From the NCBI RefSeq assembly GCF_003570905.1, contig NZ_QXJM01000039.1, positions 1,550,001 through 1,614,000 of the forward strand: a stretch of 64,000 bases of DNA. The letters run 5' to 3'. The position numbers and the translations under genes were made by a program. How positions within the stretch are numbered: the first letter of the stretch is position 1; each line of letters opens with the position of its first letter. Shown one piece after another: positions 19,859 to 30,500 of this stretch. The DNA is from Cohnella faecalis (GTDB taxonomy: Bacteria; Bacillota; Bacilli; Paenibacillales; Paenibacillaceae). The notes beneath the pieces are model-generated. The model did not search any database. It saw only the letters and a program-made list of their open reading frames with translations, and was not told where the DNA came from.

Positions 19859-22800
19859 ATGAAAACCGGGCTGGGAGGCAAGATCAGCTTTATGACAAAG
19901 ATGAGGAAAAGACTGATTGCGATAATCGTTCATACGCTGCTTGCGGCATTCATTATGAACATGGTTCCTGCGGCGGCGCTTGCGGCGGAGCTGCGGCAAT
20001 CCGGCGTAACGGAAATAGCGAATGAGTTTATCAAGATTACGGTTGACAATACGTCGGGACGCTTCGGTATTCGCACGGTGGAAGGTCAGCCTATCAGGAA
20101 AAAGGATCAGAACGTCAATATGCTGTTCGGAGGGGATGATCCGCAGACCTCCTTCACCACCTTCCGCATCGACGGAACGGATTACATTTTCGGAAATCCT
20201 TACAAGTTCGCAGCGGATTTCTTTTCCGAGGTCGAGCAGCCCCGGATTGTGGACAATATCGACGGAACGCGTCAAATTGAGACGGTGTGGCGCATCAAGG
20301 GCGTCAGCATCAAACAGATTCTGATGCTGTACACCCGCTCGTCGGACCGCGACAATGCCGGCAACGTCAATATTCGCTACGAGGTTGTGAACCATTCCGG
20401 CGCCGATGTACAGATAGGCAGCAGGCTGCTGCTGGACACGATGGTGGGAGGCAACGACGGCCCCGCTTTTCAGATCGGCACTTCCTACAACGCGCCTCTT
20501 ATGGTGGAGAGAAAGCTCGTTCACAACCCCGAGGACGACCCTAGCATCGCGGAAGGGGAGAGAGCGCTGTACAAGCTCCCCCCTTACTGGGTAATGAGGG
20601 ATAAGCTGAGCCCGACCAATCCGTTGGCAACCCAAGTGATTGCCTACGGACTGAACAACTTCTCGGAGAATAACGTCAACATTGTCGACGAGATGATCGT
20701 AGGCCACTGGAACAGCCTGGCTAACACGAAGTGGGACTATACGGTCAATCCGAATCTCGATTTTACGAGAGATACGAACGACTATGGAACGGCCGATTCC
20801 GCAGTGGCCTTCTACTGGAATCCCGATAGAATTGCAACAGGCTCTTCCAAAAGCTTTGAAACGGTGTATGGCTTGGGAGAGCTCGTTCAGCCGGACAAAG
20901 TGTTTTCCATCCGGTATATGGATACGGCGGAGCAGCTGGCGACGCTTGATGACGGAAGCGCCTATAAAGACGAAGGCATCTTCGATATTATCGCCGAGGT
21001 CGAAAATTTGCAGTCTTTTCAGATGGAGCATTCCGGTATTGAATTGGAGCTTGCATTGGAGGGCGGCCTTGACTTCGTACAGGTGGACGAACGGGGCAAT
21101 GTGGTCCGGGACGAAGACGGCAAAGCCGTTACGACGCCGTACAGATCGGCCAAGCTCACGTTCCGCAAGGAAGCTACCCCCGAGGAAGCGAGCCAGGGCA
21201 TTCAGCCCAAATACAAGCCCGGGGAATCGGTCACCGCATCGTTCAAGGTGAAGGCGAAGGGCAATCCGTGGCCGTCGGTCAAAGAATATATGCTTACGGC
21301 CAAAAGCCCGGAGACCGAACGAAAAGTAGAGTCTATCGAGGACGAAGGAATAAAAGCGGAATACGTTTCTTCGAAAGGGGGATTCATCTTGCTGCCCCCG
21401 GTGGGAGAGGCAACGCCTACATACGTGTATGGGTTGTCCCCCGAGGAAGCGTACCGCGACGATGAGAAATATATAACGGTCAACCTGTCCAATATCGAAG
21501 CATACCATGCAGGCAATGCCAATATCGAACCGAATTTCGATCTGTTCTTTAAAGAGGTGCTGACAGGGAAGCGGTACAAGGTTCCCGTCCGGGATTCGGT
21601 GCTGATCCAGCCTACGGACGAAGGACTTACGGGAGATATGCGCATTACTTACCGTACCGGAGACTTGGTCGACGATTATGGCAATGTCCTGACAGCGAAT
21701 TTGGGTCCGGAGCTTCCGCTCGGGCAGTACCAGGTGCAAATCGACTATAAGGGCGGGACGGGAGCCGATGAAGAAGCGGCTTCTATCTATGACATAACGA
21801 GCAAACAAACATTCCTGGTGACGGATAACCAGAAGGCGAGAATCCGCGAAGCGAAAATTCTTACGGTAACGAAAACGACGCTCGATCTGCGGGTGAACGC
21901 CATCAACGCCGTTGTGAATACGGACGAGAAGCTGGCCGAAATCAATCGCGCGTATCCGAATTACAACGTATCGAGCATCGGTCAGCTTGCGGCGGACGTT
22001 ACAGCGTTCGCAGCCTTCAAAACAAGTCTGGTAGCAGCCAGCAAGGCGATCGACCCCGCCTATGAGGAGTCCGGACTGCTGGATTTCGAGAACGTAGCGG
22101 CGTACCGGATCGAAACTTTCCAAAGCGAGGCGGAGCTTCAGCAAAGCAAGGCAAGCGGAGACGAAATGCTTGTGGAAATTAGAGGGATGATCAAGCAAAT
22201 CGGCAGCGGCGATCAGGCGGAATATGTGGTCGATACGAAAACCGAGCCCGCCCTTATCAATAAAACCGTCGCTTACAAAGGGAAGGACATCGTGTTCGTC
22301 AAAGGGCGGCTGGAAGCGCTTGGCTTGAGCAGCGGCCTCCCGTTCGTAAGCACTCTTACAGTCAAAGGAGAGGGCGACTTAAAAATCGCCAATAGCGGCT
22401 TCCTCTTCTATAGAGGAGAGTGGACGCTAGACTTCTATAACAGCTTCAAGAAGTCTTTCAGACTGAGCGAAGAGGAGCAAGCGGCTCAGGACGAGGCGGC
22501 CAGACAGAAGCTGGCGGAGGAAAAGAAGAAGAAGGCCGAGTCCAATCCGGAAGACAGCAGCCTGAACGGCGCGCTGAAATGGGCGGCAGGCGCGGCAAGA
22601 GAGCGGATGAATCCGCTTAGGCAAATCAACATCGATTCCGTCTATTTCAACAAGTACAGCATGTATGCTACTCCCGGCTTTTCCATTAGCGGTCTTTCGC
22701 TCGCTTTGAGCGATTTCCTGCTCCGCGAGGACGGAGTTTCCTTTGCCGGAACGCTTAATCTGAAAGTGCTGGAAGCCGAGGTCAAGGACGTTCTGTTTAA

Positions 22801-25800
22801 CGACAAAGGCTTCGTAGGCGTGGACACGGCGTTGAAGTTTAATTTGGAGAAGGATATGGGCCTGCTCAAATCCCAGAACACCGAGACGACCGGTCCCGAC
22901 GGGAAGAAGCAGGTTGTGAAAGGCACCGGACCTACGGGTGATGTAAGCGGGGAAATCAATGTTACTCACTACGTGCAGAGCGTTGAGGGCATATCCAACA
23001 AGTACGGACTGAAATTCAATGCGGAGCTGAAGAGCATCGCGACCATTAACGCCGAAATCGGTTTTAAGCAGGTGGCCGACGGCCGCATACTGCCCGATGT
23101 TATCGCTTTTGGCGCAGAAGACATGGACCCGGGCATCATGATCGCGGGAGCGACGTATTTGACGGGCGTAAGAGGGGCCATCAGGGAGCTCGCGGATACG
23201 ATTGCCGGCGGCTCGGACGGCGTGCCTCTCACTTTGGAAGCGGGCGTTGACGTTTCTTTCGGCCTGCCGCCCGCCACCTTCTACGGCTCCATAGACCTGA
23301 TGCTGAAAATGTCAGGAATCAAGCTGGAAGGAAAGCTCGACTACGCGCCAAGCTCCAACTCGGAGCGGGTCGAAATGCTGACGATGGCGCTGATCGAGGC
23401 GCAGTGGATGACTCCGTGGTTCGTGCGGGCCGAGGCGGAGCTGGATGTGTTCGGCTGGGACGTTATTATCGGCAACGCCAGAATTTTCGTCGGTCAAAAT
23501 TTAGAGAAAAACCGCATCGATTTCGAAGGCTTCGTCGGAGCGAAGGTTCAAATTCCGTCGGACGTTCCTATCGTCGGAGGCATCCCCATAGGAAGTGTGT
23601 TCATGGGTCTGAACAACGATAAAATTTGGGGCGGCGTCGGCATCGGAATCGGCTTCATTATGATTCAAGTAGGCATTACGTATTACTGGAGCGGCGATCT
23701 TGAATTCGGCACATCGGGAGAAGGCTTGCCGGACGGGCTTGCCTACCTGCAGGTGCAAAATCCGGAGGGCAGACCGAAGCTGGTCGTAATCGGACAGGGG
23801 ATCAAGCCGGTCGCTACTTCCTGGACGTCAAGAGAAGATCAAATTCACGAGATTACGTACCGAAGCGCAGGGGAAGGCATCAGCATCCTCGATAACGGCG
23901 CCATGGATATCGGAATCGGCGGCATTACCGTATCGAACGGGGGCAAAAACCATGTGCTTCCGATGGAAAGCGTAACCGGCAACGCCTTGCTGGAGGTAGA
24001 GTACTTCGAAGACACGGTTCCCGAGCTTATCTTGCAGGATAAGGCTGCAGGTACAAGCTACCCTGTCGTCTACTACGAGGCCGGGGCAACGGCAACGCAG
24101 GGCAGCGTAAGAGAAAAAGGGCATCTGCCGGGATATACGCAGTTCATCCCGGGCTCCGCGTCGGAAGGCACGTACGACCGGAGAAAAGCGTATATCGCCA
24201 TTCCGAAAGAGGTCATAAGCGGCGGAAGCTGGACGCTATATTCGAGCCGGTCGGTCGAATCCAAGCTGCTGGACGTGCCGCTGCCGTCTACATTGGACGA
24301 GGTAAAGCTTGTCCGCGACGGCTCCAATGCCAATGTGTTTACAGCTTCATGGAAAGCAAGCAACGTCAAGCAAGGGGATACGGTCAACCTTTATTTGACG
24401 AAGGACGCGATTACGGGCCAGAAAGATACGGTTGCGGACAGCAACGGCCATACGTACGACGTTCCTGCGGCCAAGGACCCCGGCGTGCTGATCGCCAAGG
24501 ATTTGCCGGTTGGCGCGACAGGCGTCGGCAGCACAACGATCGATGTCAGCCAGGTTTCTCTACTGGGAAGCACGGAGGACTTGCGCGGTCTGATCAAGCA
24601 AGGGGACTATTACCTGAGAGCGGAGCTGCGGTCCGTATCGAATTTTGCAACGAAAACTTCCGCGGACAAATTCCGGATCGTCGATCCGCTCGCGCCTCAA
24701 GCGACTGGCGAAGTGGAAATCGTTCCCGCAGGGAACGGATATTTCGAGCTGAGCTTCAAGCCCGGCGCAGTCAAGGCTGGGCAAGAGGACTATCCGCGAA
24801 GCTTCCATATCGACGCGCTCCGGGATGACGCAGACGGCGAGCTCTCGCCGTATGCCAACTTCGGGACTGTTGTGCTTGAAGGGGAGGAGCTTCAGAAGTA
24901 CTGGAACCCATCTACAGGCCGTTACGAGCATATTCGTCTCGGAGGCTGGACGGCTATGTCCACCTCGAATGAGGTCGATCACGGCACCCTTGCGGGAAGC
25001 GCTGGAGACGAGCCTGTGAAATATAGAGGTCTTGAAACCGGCAAAGTGTATGCGGTTGGCGTGACAGCCTCCGTGAAGCCTCCGAAGAGCGCGGACAAAA
25101 ATGAGAATTGGCATTTTGCGAGCCGGGTGGATTCCGTAAGAACGTTGCTCCCCGCGCCGCAGAAGCCGAAGCTTACCGCTTTGACAGGGACGACCGGGGC
25201 GGCGGGGAAATCGGTTGCCGTTCTGACGTCGGATACCGCTCAGTCTATCGAGCTCGTATCCGACCAGCAGGATGTGAGAGTGGAAGCCATCTATTCCGAC
25301 AAAATCGTCGCGGGATTGGAGCTAGCGAACAAAGCCGGCGGAAGCAAGGGAGTGCTGAACCTAAGCGACTTTTCCACTGACGGAACTTACGGGATAGAGC
25401 TGAAAGCTATTAATAAGCATACAGGCGATTTCTCTATTACGATGTTGTATTTGACAGTCGATACAACTGCGCCCGTCATTTATATCGACAAGCCGAAGAC
25501 CGGCGACAGGACGGCGAACGGCAGCATTGCCGTATCGGGAACGACGAGCAGCGACGCGGTTCTTACCGTCAACGGAACCGTCATCCCTGTAGAGACGAAC
25601 GGCGCATTCAGCGGAACGGTTCCCGTAACGGGAGACGAGGCGAAGGTGAAGCTGAATTTTGCGGCGGTAGATGGAGTAGGGAACCGCAACGAGGCTGTTG
25701 TGGATGTGACCAACGACGGCTTCAAAGCTCCGGTAGCTCTTGTATTGAGGAAGCCTGCGGCGATGAAGCTCGGGGACAGCAAGAGCGTAGAGGCGTTCCT

Positions 25801-27499
25801 CCGATATCCCGACGGGAAGGATGGAGCGGGCAAGGCTCGCTACAAGGAGGTGCCTGTCCCGGGTGAGGATATGGACAAGCTGAGCTTCTCGATCTATATG
25901 GGCGAAGCGGTCCGGGTCGACGAAGAAGGTGAATTGCAGGCCGTCAAGTTCGGATCCGGCATCGTAAGCGCAAGCTTCCGAGTGTCCGAAGATGCGGTGC
26001 TTAGCGCGATGACGGCGGTGAGCGTTCCGGGCCAGCTGGAAGCGATCGCGGCATCCTCCAGCATCATCGACAATGCAGCGGACAAGACGAGAATCAACAT
26101 TGCCAATGCGGGAAATATGGACGGCGCGGAGCTTGTTTACAAGACAGGAGCCGAAGTACCCGAGCTGTACGATGATTTGTCGGCATGGAGTCTGCTGCCC
26201 GCGAGCATGGCTATTCCCGCTGCCGACGGGGTGTCCGTCGTAATCGCCAAGCGGAGCTCCGACGACAAGCTGGCGCTGGGAGCAAGCTCGAAAATAGCCG
26301 CTCAAGTATGGAAATTTACCGGCGGCGGTGGCATTGGCGGAGGCGGCTTTCCCGGAGTTCCGGAATCTCCGCAAGAGACGGTGGACGTCCTTGTAAACGG
26401 GAACCCCGTTGCCGGACAGAAAGCCGAAGGCATTGTGAGTATCCCGATAGAGGGCAAAGACTTGGGTGCCGGGGAGATCGGCATTTCGGCAAACGATAAA
26501 ACCGCGCATTCCTTCATCTTCAATATGGATAAGGATGTACGGGAAGATCAAGACATTCGATTGGAAACACCGATTGCATCCGTGCTTCTGAGGGCAAATG
26601 CGTTCATTAGCGGCGCGAACGGGTTCCAGGTGAAAATATCCAAAAACACCGATACCGACGCGCAGAAGCTTGGAGAGATCGCGGCGGGCTTGCATGCGGC
26701 GCTGCTCGGACAAGGCGCGACCTTCGATATTCCAGCCAGGGAAGATCGATATACAACGGTCAGAATGCCGGTTCCCGATCATGTCGTCGCCCGGGATATT
26801 ACGGCGGTTATTCTGAAGGATTCCGACGGAAGCTGGACGACCGTCCCGTGGAAGCTGGACATTGTCGGTGACAAGGCCTACGTAGAAGCAAGTATTGCAG
26901 GAAACGGCAGCATCGCCTTTATCGGCAGCCAGTCCTCGTTCAACGACGTCAAGCCCGGTTTCTGGGGCAAGAAGAGCATTGACGAAGCTGCGGCCAAGCT
27001 GTTTGTTGTGGGCAAGGGCAACGGCACGTTCAAGCCGAACAGCGAAGTCACAAGAGCAGAGCTCGTCACCGTGATGCTCAAGGTTGCTGGACTTATGAAT
27101 AAGACCGCGACGGCAAATTTCAGTGACGTGAACAGCAAGGACTGGTTCTGGCGCAGCGCGGCTATCGCGTCGGAGAAGGGGATCGTCTCCGGCTACGAAG
27201 ACCATACGTTCAGGCCGAACGGGAAAGTGACCCGGCTGCAAGCTATGGTCATGGCCGGAAGAGTGCTCGAATATGCGGGCGTAATCAGCTCGATCAGCGA
27301 CGAAGAGGCCAAGCAAATTGTTAGCCGGTTTGCGGACGGCGCTTCCTTGCCGGAATGGGCCCGCAAAGCGGCAGCCCTATGCATCAAGAACGGCGTCATC
27401 GCAGGAAGCGGCGCCGGACTGGATGCGGCAGGCTTGCTGACAAGAGCGCAGGCGGCAGCCATTGCGATGCGTCTTGATAAGCTCGTAACGCCCGATTAA
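19859..27499 (+). CDS. Giant SLH-domain cell-surface protein, 2546 residues
   Basis: One uninterrupted frame. ATG 19859 directly follows the previous TAA; ATG 19892, 14 bases after GGGAGG, is the alternative start. Both give the signal peptide MRKRLIAIIVHTLL ending AALAAE. The N-terminal 350 residues form a beta-rich domain (TVDNTSGRFGIRTVEG). A charged Lys/Glu/Ala-rich stretch (EEEQAAQDEAARQK) lies near residue 880. The C-terminal third contains Ig/fibronectin-like parts (APVIYIDKPKTG) and a GGGGIGGGGFPG linker. Three SLH domains end the chain: FNDVKPGFWGKKSI, FSDVNSKDWFWRSA and FADGASLPEWARKA, each with a TRAE/TRLQ/TRAQ motif. SLH domains bind pyruvylated secondary wall polymer, so the protein is wall-anchored. 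Ligand or enzymatic role unknown. Confidence 0.85.
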   Translation: MKTGLGGKISFMTKMRKRLIAIIVHTLLAAFIMNMVPAAALAAELRQSGVTEIANEFIKITVDNTSGRFGIRTVEGQPIRKKDQNVNMLFGGDDPQTSFTTFRIDGTDYIFGNPYKFAADFFSEVEQPRIVDNIDGTRQIETVWRIKGVSIKQILMLYTRSSDRDNAGNVNIRYEVVNHSGADVQIGSRLLLDTMVGGNDGPAFQIGTSYNAPLMVERKLVHNPEDDPSIAEGERALYKLPPYWVMRDKLSPTNPLATQVIAYGLNNFSENNVNIVDEMIVGHWNSLANTKWDYTVNPNLDFTRDTNDYGTADSAVAFYWNPDRIATGSSKSFETVYGLGELVQPDKVFSIRYMDTAEQLATLDDGSAYKDEGIFDIIAEVENLQSFQMEHSGIELELALEGGLDFVQVDERGNVVRDEDGKAVTTPYRSAKLTFRKEATPEEASQGIQPKYKPGESVTASFKVKAKGNPWPSVKEYMLTAKSPETERKVESIEDEGIKAEYVSSKGGFILLPPVGEATPTYVYGLSPEEAYRDDEKYITVNLSNIEAYHAGNANIEPNFDLFFKEVLTGKRYKVPVRDSVLIQPTDEGLTGDMRITYRTGDLVDDYGNVLTANLGPELPLGQYQVQIDYKGGTGADEEAASIYDITSKQTFLVTDNQKARIREAKILTVTKTTLDLRVNAINAVVNTDEKLAEINRAYPNYNVSSIGQLAADVTAFAAFKTSLVAASKAIDPAYEESGLLDFENVAAYRIETFQSEAELQQSKASGDEMLVEIRGMIKQIGSGDQAEYVVDTKTEPALINKTVAYKGKDIVFVKGRLEALGLSSGLPFVSTLTVKGEGDLKIANSGFLFYRGEWTLDFYNSFKKSFRLSEEEQAAQDEAARQKLAEEKKKKAESNPEDSSLNGALKWAAGAARERMNPLRQINIDSVYFNKYSMYATPGFSISGLSLALSDFLLREDGVSFAGTLNLKVLEAEVKDVLFNDKGFVGVDTALKFNLEKDMGLLKSQNTETTGPDGKKQVVKGTGPTGDVSGEINVTHYVQSVEGISNKYGLKFNAELKSIATINAEIGFKQVADGRILPDVIAFGAEDMDPGIMIAGATYLTGVRGAIRELADTIAGGSDGVPLTLEAGVDVSFGLPPATFYGSIDLMLKMSGIKLEGKLDYAPSSNSERVEMLTMALIEAQWMTPWFVRAEAELDVFGWDVIIGNARIFVGQNLEKNRIDFEGFVGAKVQIPSDVPIVGGIPIGSVFMGLNNDKIWGGVGIGIGFIMIQVGITYYWSGDLEFGTSGEGLPDGLAYLQVQNPEGRPKLVVIGQGIKPVATSWTSREDQIHEITYRSAGEGISILDNGAMDIGIGGITVSNGGKNHVLPMESVTGNALLEVEYFEDTVPELILQDKAAGTSYPVVYYEAGATATQGSVREKGHLPGYTQFIPGSASEGTYDRRKAYIAIPKEVISGGSWTLYSSRSVESKLLDVPLPSTLDEVKLVRDGSNANVFTASWKASNVKQGDTVNLYLTKDAITGQKDTVADSNGHTYDVPAAKDPGVLIAKDLPVGATGVGSTTIDVSQVSLLGSTEDLRGLIKQGDYYLRAELRSVSNFATKTSADKFRIVDPLAPQATGEVEIVPAGNGYFELSFKPGAVKAGQEDYPRSFHIDALRDDADGELSPYANFGTVVLEGEELQKYWNPSTGRYEHIRLGGWTAMSTSNEVDHGTLAGSAGDEPVKYRGLETGKVYAVGVTASVKPPKSADKNENWHFASRVDSVRTLLPAPQKPKLTALTGTTGAAGKSVAVLTSDTAQSIELVSDQQDVRVEAIYSDKIVAGLELANKAGGSKGVLNLSDFSTDGTYGIELKAINKHTGDFSITMLYLTVDTTAPVIYIDKPKTGDRTANGSIAVSGTTSSDAVLTVNGTVIPVETNGAFSGTVPVTGDEAKVKLNFAAVDGVGNRNEAVVDVTNDGFKAPVALVLRKPAAMKLGDSKSVEAFLRYPDGKDGAGKARYKEVPVPGEDMDKLSFSIYMGEAVRVDEEGELQAVKFGSGIVSASFRVSEDAVLSAMTAVSVPGQLEAIAASSSIIDNAADKTRINIANAGNMDGAELVYKTGAEVPELYDDLSAWSLLPASMAIPAADGVSVVIAKRSSDDKLALGASSKIAAQVWKFTGGGGIGGGGFPGVPESPQETVDVLVNGNPVAGQKAEGIVSIPIEGKDLGAGEIGISANDKTAHSFIFNMDKDVREDQDIRLETPIASVLLRANAFISGANGFQVKISKNTDTDAQKLGEIAAGLHAALLGQGATFDIPAREDRYTTVRMPVPDHVVARDITAVILKDSDGSWTTVPWKLDIVGDKAYVEASIAGNGSIAFIGSQSSFNDVKPGFWGKKSIDEAAAKLFVVGKGNGTFKPNSEVTRAELVTVMLKVAGLMNKTATANFSDVNSKDWFWRSAAIASEKGIVSGYEDHTFRPNGKVTRLQAMVMAGRVLEYAGVISSISDEEAKQIVSRFADGASLPEWARKAAALCIKNGVIAGSGAGLDAAGLLTRAQAAAIAMRLDKLVTPD

Positions 27500-27523
27500 T
27501 TCCAATAGCTTGACTATCATCAA

Positions 27524-27558
27524 CAGCCTGAAGCCCGTTCTGTACGGGTTTCAGGCTG
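27524..27558 (+). terminator. Hairpin after the SLH giant (no U tract)
   Basis: CAGCCTGAAGCCCG (27524-27537) pairs with CGGGTTTCAGGCTG (27545-27558) with one G-U pair and a seven-base loop. No T run follows, so it may be a weak terminator, a processing site or an mRNA stabiliser between two giant surface-protein genes. Confidence 0.5.
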
Positions 27559-27595
27559 GATGAGCATTAACGCGAAGCCTGAGGAGGACCTTGTC

Positions 27596-30500
27596 ATGAA
27601 AAGTGTTTTATCCCGAAGAAGCTTGAAGCTCGGCAGCGCTGCGCTGCTGGCGCTGCTGCTTGCTTGGGGGACGATGCTTGTACGCGCATCCGCCGACAAC
27701 TGGACGGATCATGCCGATACGGACTGGTATTTGAATTATGCCGACTACACGACTTTTACGATAGATTCTCCGCCAAGCTGGCGGGAATCGCCAAGCTTGT
27801 GAATGACGGAACGACGGATTTTCAAGGGAAAATTCTTGAAGTGGACAGAGATTTGGCGCTGTCGCCCTATTCATGGGTGCCGATCGGTACGGACGGGAGC
27901 CCTTTTCGAGGGGTTCTGATCGCCAAAGGCGGAGGGCCGTTCTCGATATCGGATATTAAGGTGTCCGGAAGCTACGGTTATGCGGGCTTTATCGGCAGCA
28001 TGGAAAATGCGACGATAGGGGGCTTCACCCTGTCGGGAACCGTTAACGTTAACGCTGCGGGGGATCTGTATGCAGGAGGCATAGCCGGGACTGTCACGAG
28101 CAGCGGCGGGAGCAACAGCTATATTTATGATGTAACCAATTTCATCAATCTGAACTTGACGGCGACGAACGGCGTATTTGCAGGAGGCATCGCCGGATCG
28201 GCAAGCGGGACGATTTCCAATGCGGCCAATAAAGGGACGGTTGAGGTTGCGGCAGCGGTATCCGGCTCCAGCGCCGGAGGCATTGCGGGAATCAACTCGG
28301 GGGAGCTTGTTTTGAAAACCGTATCCAATACGGCAGCCGTTTCGTCCAAGGCAGCGGCAACGTCGGTTGCCGGCGGAATACTCGGTCAGGCCGGCGCCGA
28401 TCTGCTCATGGCGGACGGCCATACGGCCGTCGTCAACAGCGGAAGCGTCACGGCCGAAGAAGGGACGAACGTATACAGCGGCGGAATAGTGGGGCGGCTC
28501 GCGTCTGCAGCGGCTTCCGCTACATTTTCCAACAATACGGCCAATTCGGGCAAGGTGGAAGCGAGCTCCGCCAACTCAACGGAGTCGTACGCAGGCTCGC
28601 TGGCGGCGCTAATCGAGCGCGATTTTGAAGTCGACTTCAACTTCATCAGTACGGGGCAAGTCGTCAATCATGCCAAGGATTATGTTTATACCGGCGGTCT
28701 TGCGGGACGCGTAAAAGGGAGCTTGACGCTAAGCCGGAATTACAAGCAAACGGCGGCTGTCGAGGCATCGGCAAGCGGCACCGAATACGCGTATACCGGA
28801 GCCGTAGCGGGTTATGTGGACGGAGACATATCCGCAGCCTCCGGCTTCAGCTTGAAGAACGAAGCGGCGCTCCGCGTAGTCGGAAGCGCGGCTTCCCATG
28901 TATATACAGGCGGCTTGTTCGGCGCGGCGGACGGTACTGTCGCCTTCGACAGCACGCTGCCGGGCGCTTATGCGAACAGCGGAGACATTGAAGTAACGGG
29001 CCGATCGGACGTCTATACGGGAGGAATTATTGCCGCTCAAGCTTACGGCAAAGCGGCCGACAACGTGCTCAGCGCCGGCAATATTACGGTAACGGGAGAA
29101 AAGGCGCTGTACACCGGCGGGTACATCGGCAAGGTTGCGGGCGCGGCAGCCGACCTCAAGGGAGAAAAATACGCCCGCCGTATCGTTGTGAATGGGAATG
29201 CGACGCTAAATACGGATTTGGCGTCGGGTATTTTTACCGGCGGTATTGTCGGGTTTTATGAGACGTCAGGGGTTCTCGAGGAAGCCGCATTTACCGGAGA
29301 AATTGCCGCGGCGGGCGGAGAATACACCTATACCGGGGGCGTTGCCGGCTATTTGGGAGCCGGAACGGTCAAGAACGTTCAAGCGGGAAATACCGCCGCA
29401 GCCTACGCTTCGATTGCCTCGACAGGCAGTGCGGGAGGCGTAGCCGGGTATGCGGCGGGCGCTATCGAGTCGTCCAATCCGCAATACATTTCCGTTGCTG
29501 CACAGGGACAGGACGGCCTTCCCGGAAGAGCGGGGGCGATAGCGGGGGAAACCGCATTGGCGGCGAGCATCGGCAGTCCTTCTTCGCCGCTCGGTGTTAA
29601 AAATGTCAGTGTAACTTCCGAAGGAGACCATACCCGTCTCGGCGGAGCGGTTGGCGAGAACCGTTCGAGCAGCGTATATATCGTCTTGCCGCTCGATGAC
29701 GCGGACGAGCTGACCGTTGCGTCGGACGGCGACGATTCCGCCATCGGCGGCGTGTTCGGGAAGAACAGCGCTCCGCTTGCGGCAGCCAACCTTAGCCGGG
29801 TTGCCAATATCAAAGTAATGTCAGGCGGGCGGAATGCCATCGTTGGTGGAATCATCGGAGACAACTATGGCGTGCTTGACAGTCTGGGTATTCGGAATCC
29901 CGACGTCTCTTCGGAGGGACAGGGAACGATGGCAGGTCTGCTCGCGGGCCGCAGCAGCGGCAGCATCGTGCACCCGGAAGTGTTCGGCGAGGATAGCGGC
30001 ATTCCAAAGCTTGCCGTAAGCGGGCGGCAATCCGTCGCCGGAGGAATCGTCGGCTTTCTGGACAACGCGGCGATTACCGGGAACGGCACGGACGCGGACA
30101 TTGCCGATGTCCGGATCGCCGCGACGGGAGAGGACAGCGCGGCGGGCGGAATTGCGGGCAAAAGCCGGTCGTCCGATGTGCAATCCGTTATTGTCGACAG
30201 CCCTGTCATTACGATTAGCGGCAACGGCTCCACGGCCGGAGGTATAACGGGGGAAGCGACGGGAGAGCAGCGCCATATTGCCGATAGCGCCGTCCTCAGG
30301 CCTCTGATTACGGCCAATGGCGACAATTCAAAGGCCGGAGGCATAGCCGGATATACGGAGGTTGAAATTGCGGACTCCTCAATCGCCGCGTATGACGGAG
30401 AGTACTCCGTCCTGAAAGTCGGCGGGAGCGGCTCCTTCGCCGGAGGCATCGCAGCCAAAGCTATTGGCGTCTCCATTAGCGGCGACGCGCAGAGCAACAA

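Noticed and set aside
19742-22198. Long open frame of 818 codons on the - strand inside the SLH giant
   Set aside because: It is opposite a well-supported coding strand with signal peptide and SLH domains, is rich in Arg/His/Ile as expected for a mirror frame of this codon usage, and shows no start signal or motif. The 651-codon - frame at 25361-27316 is the same kind of shadow.
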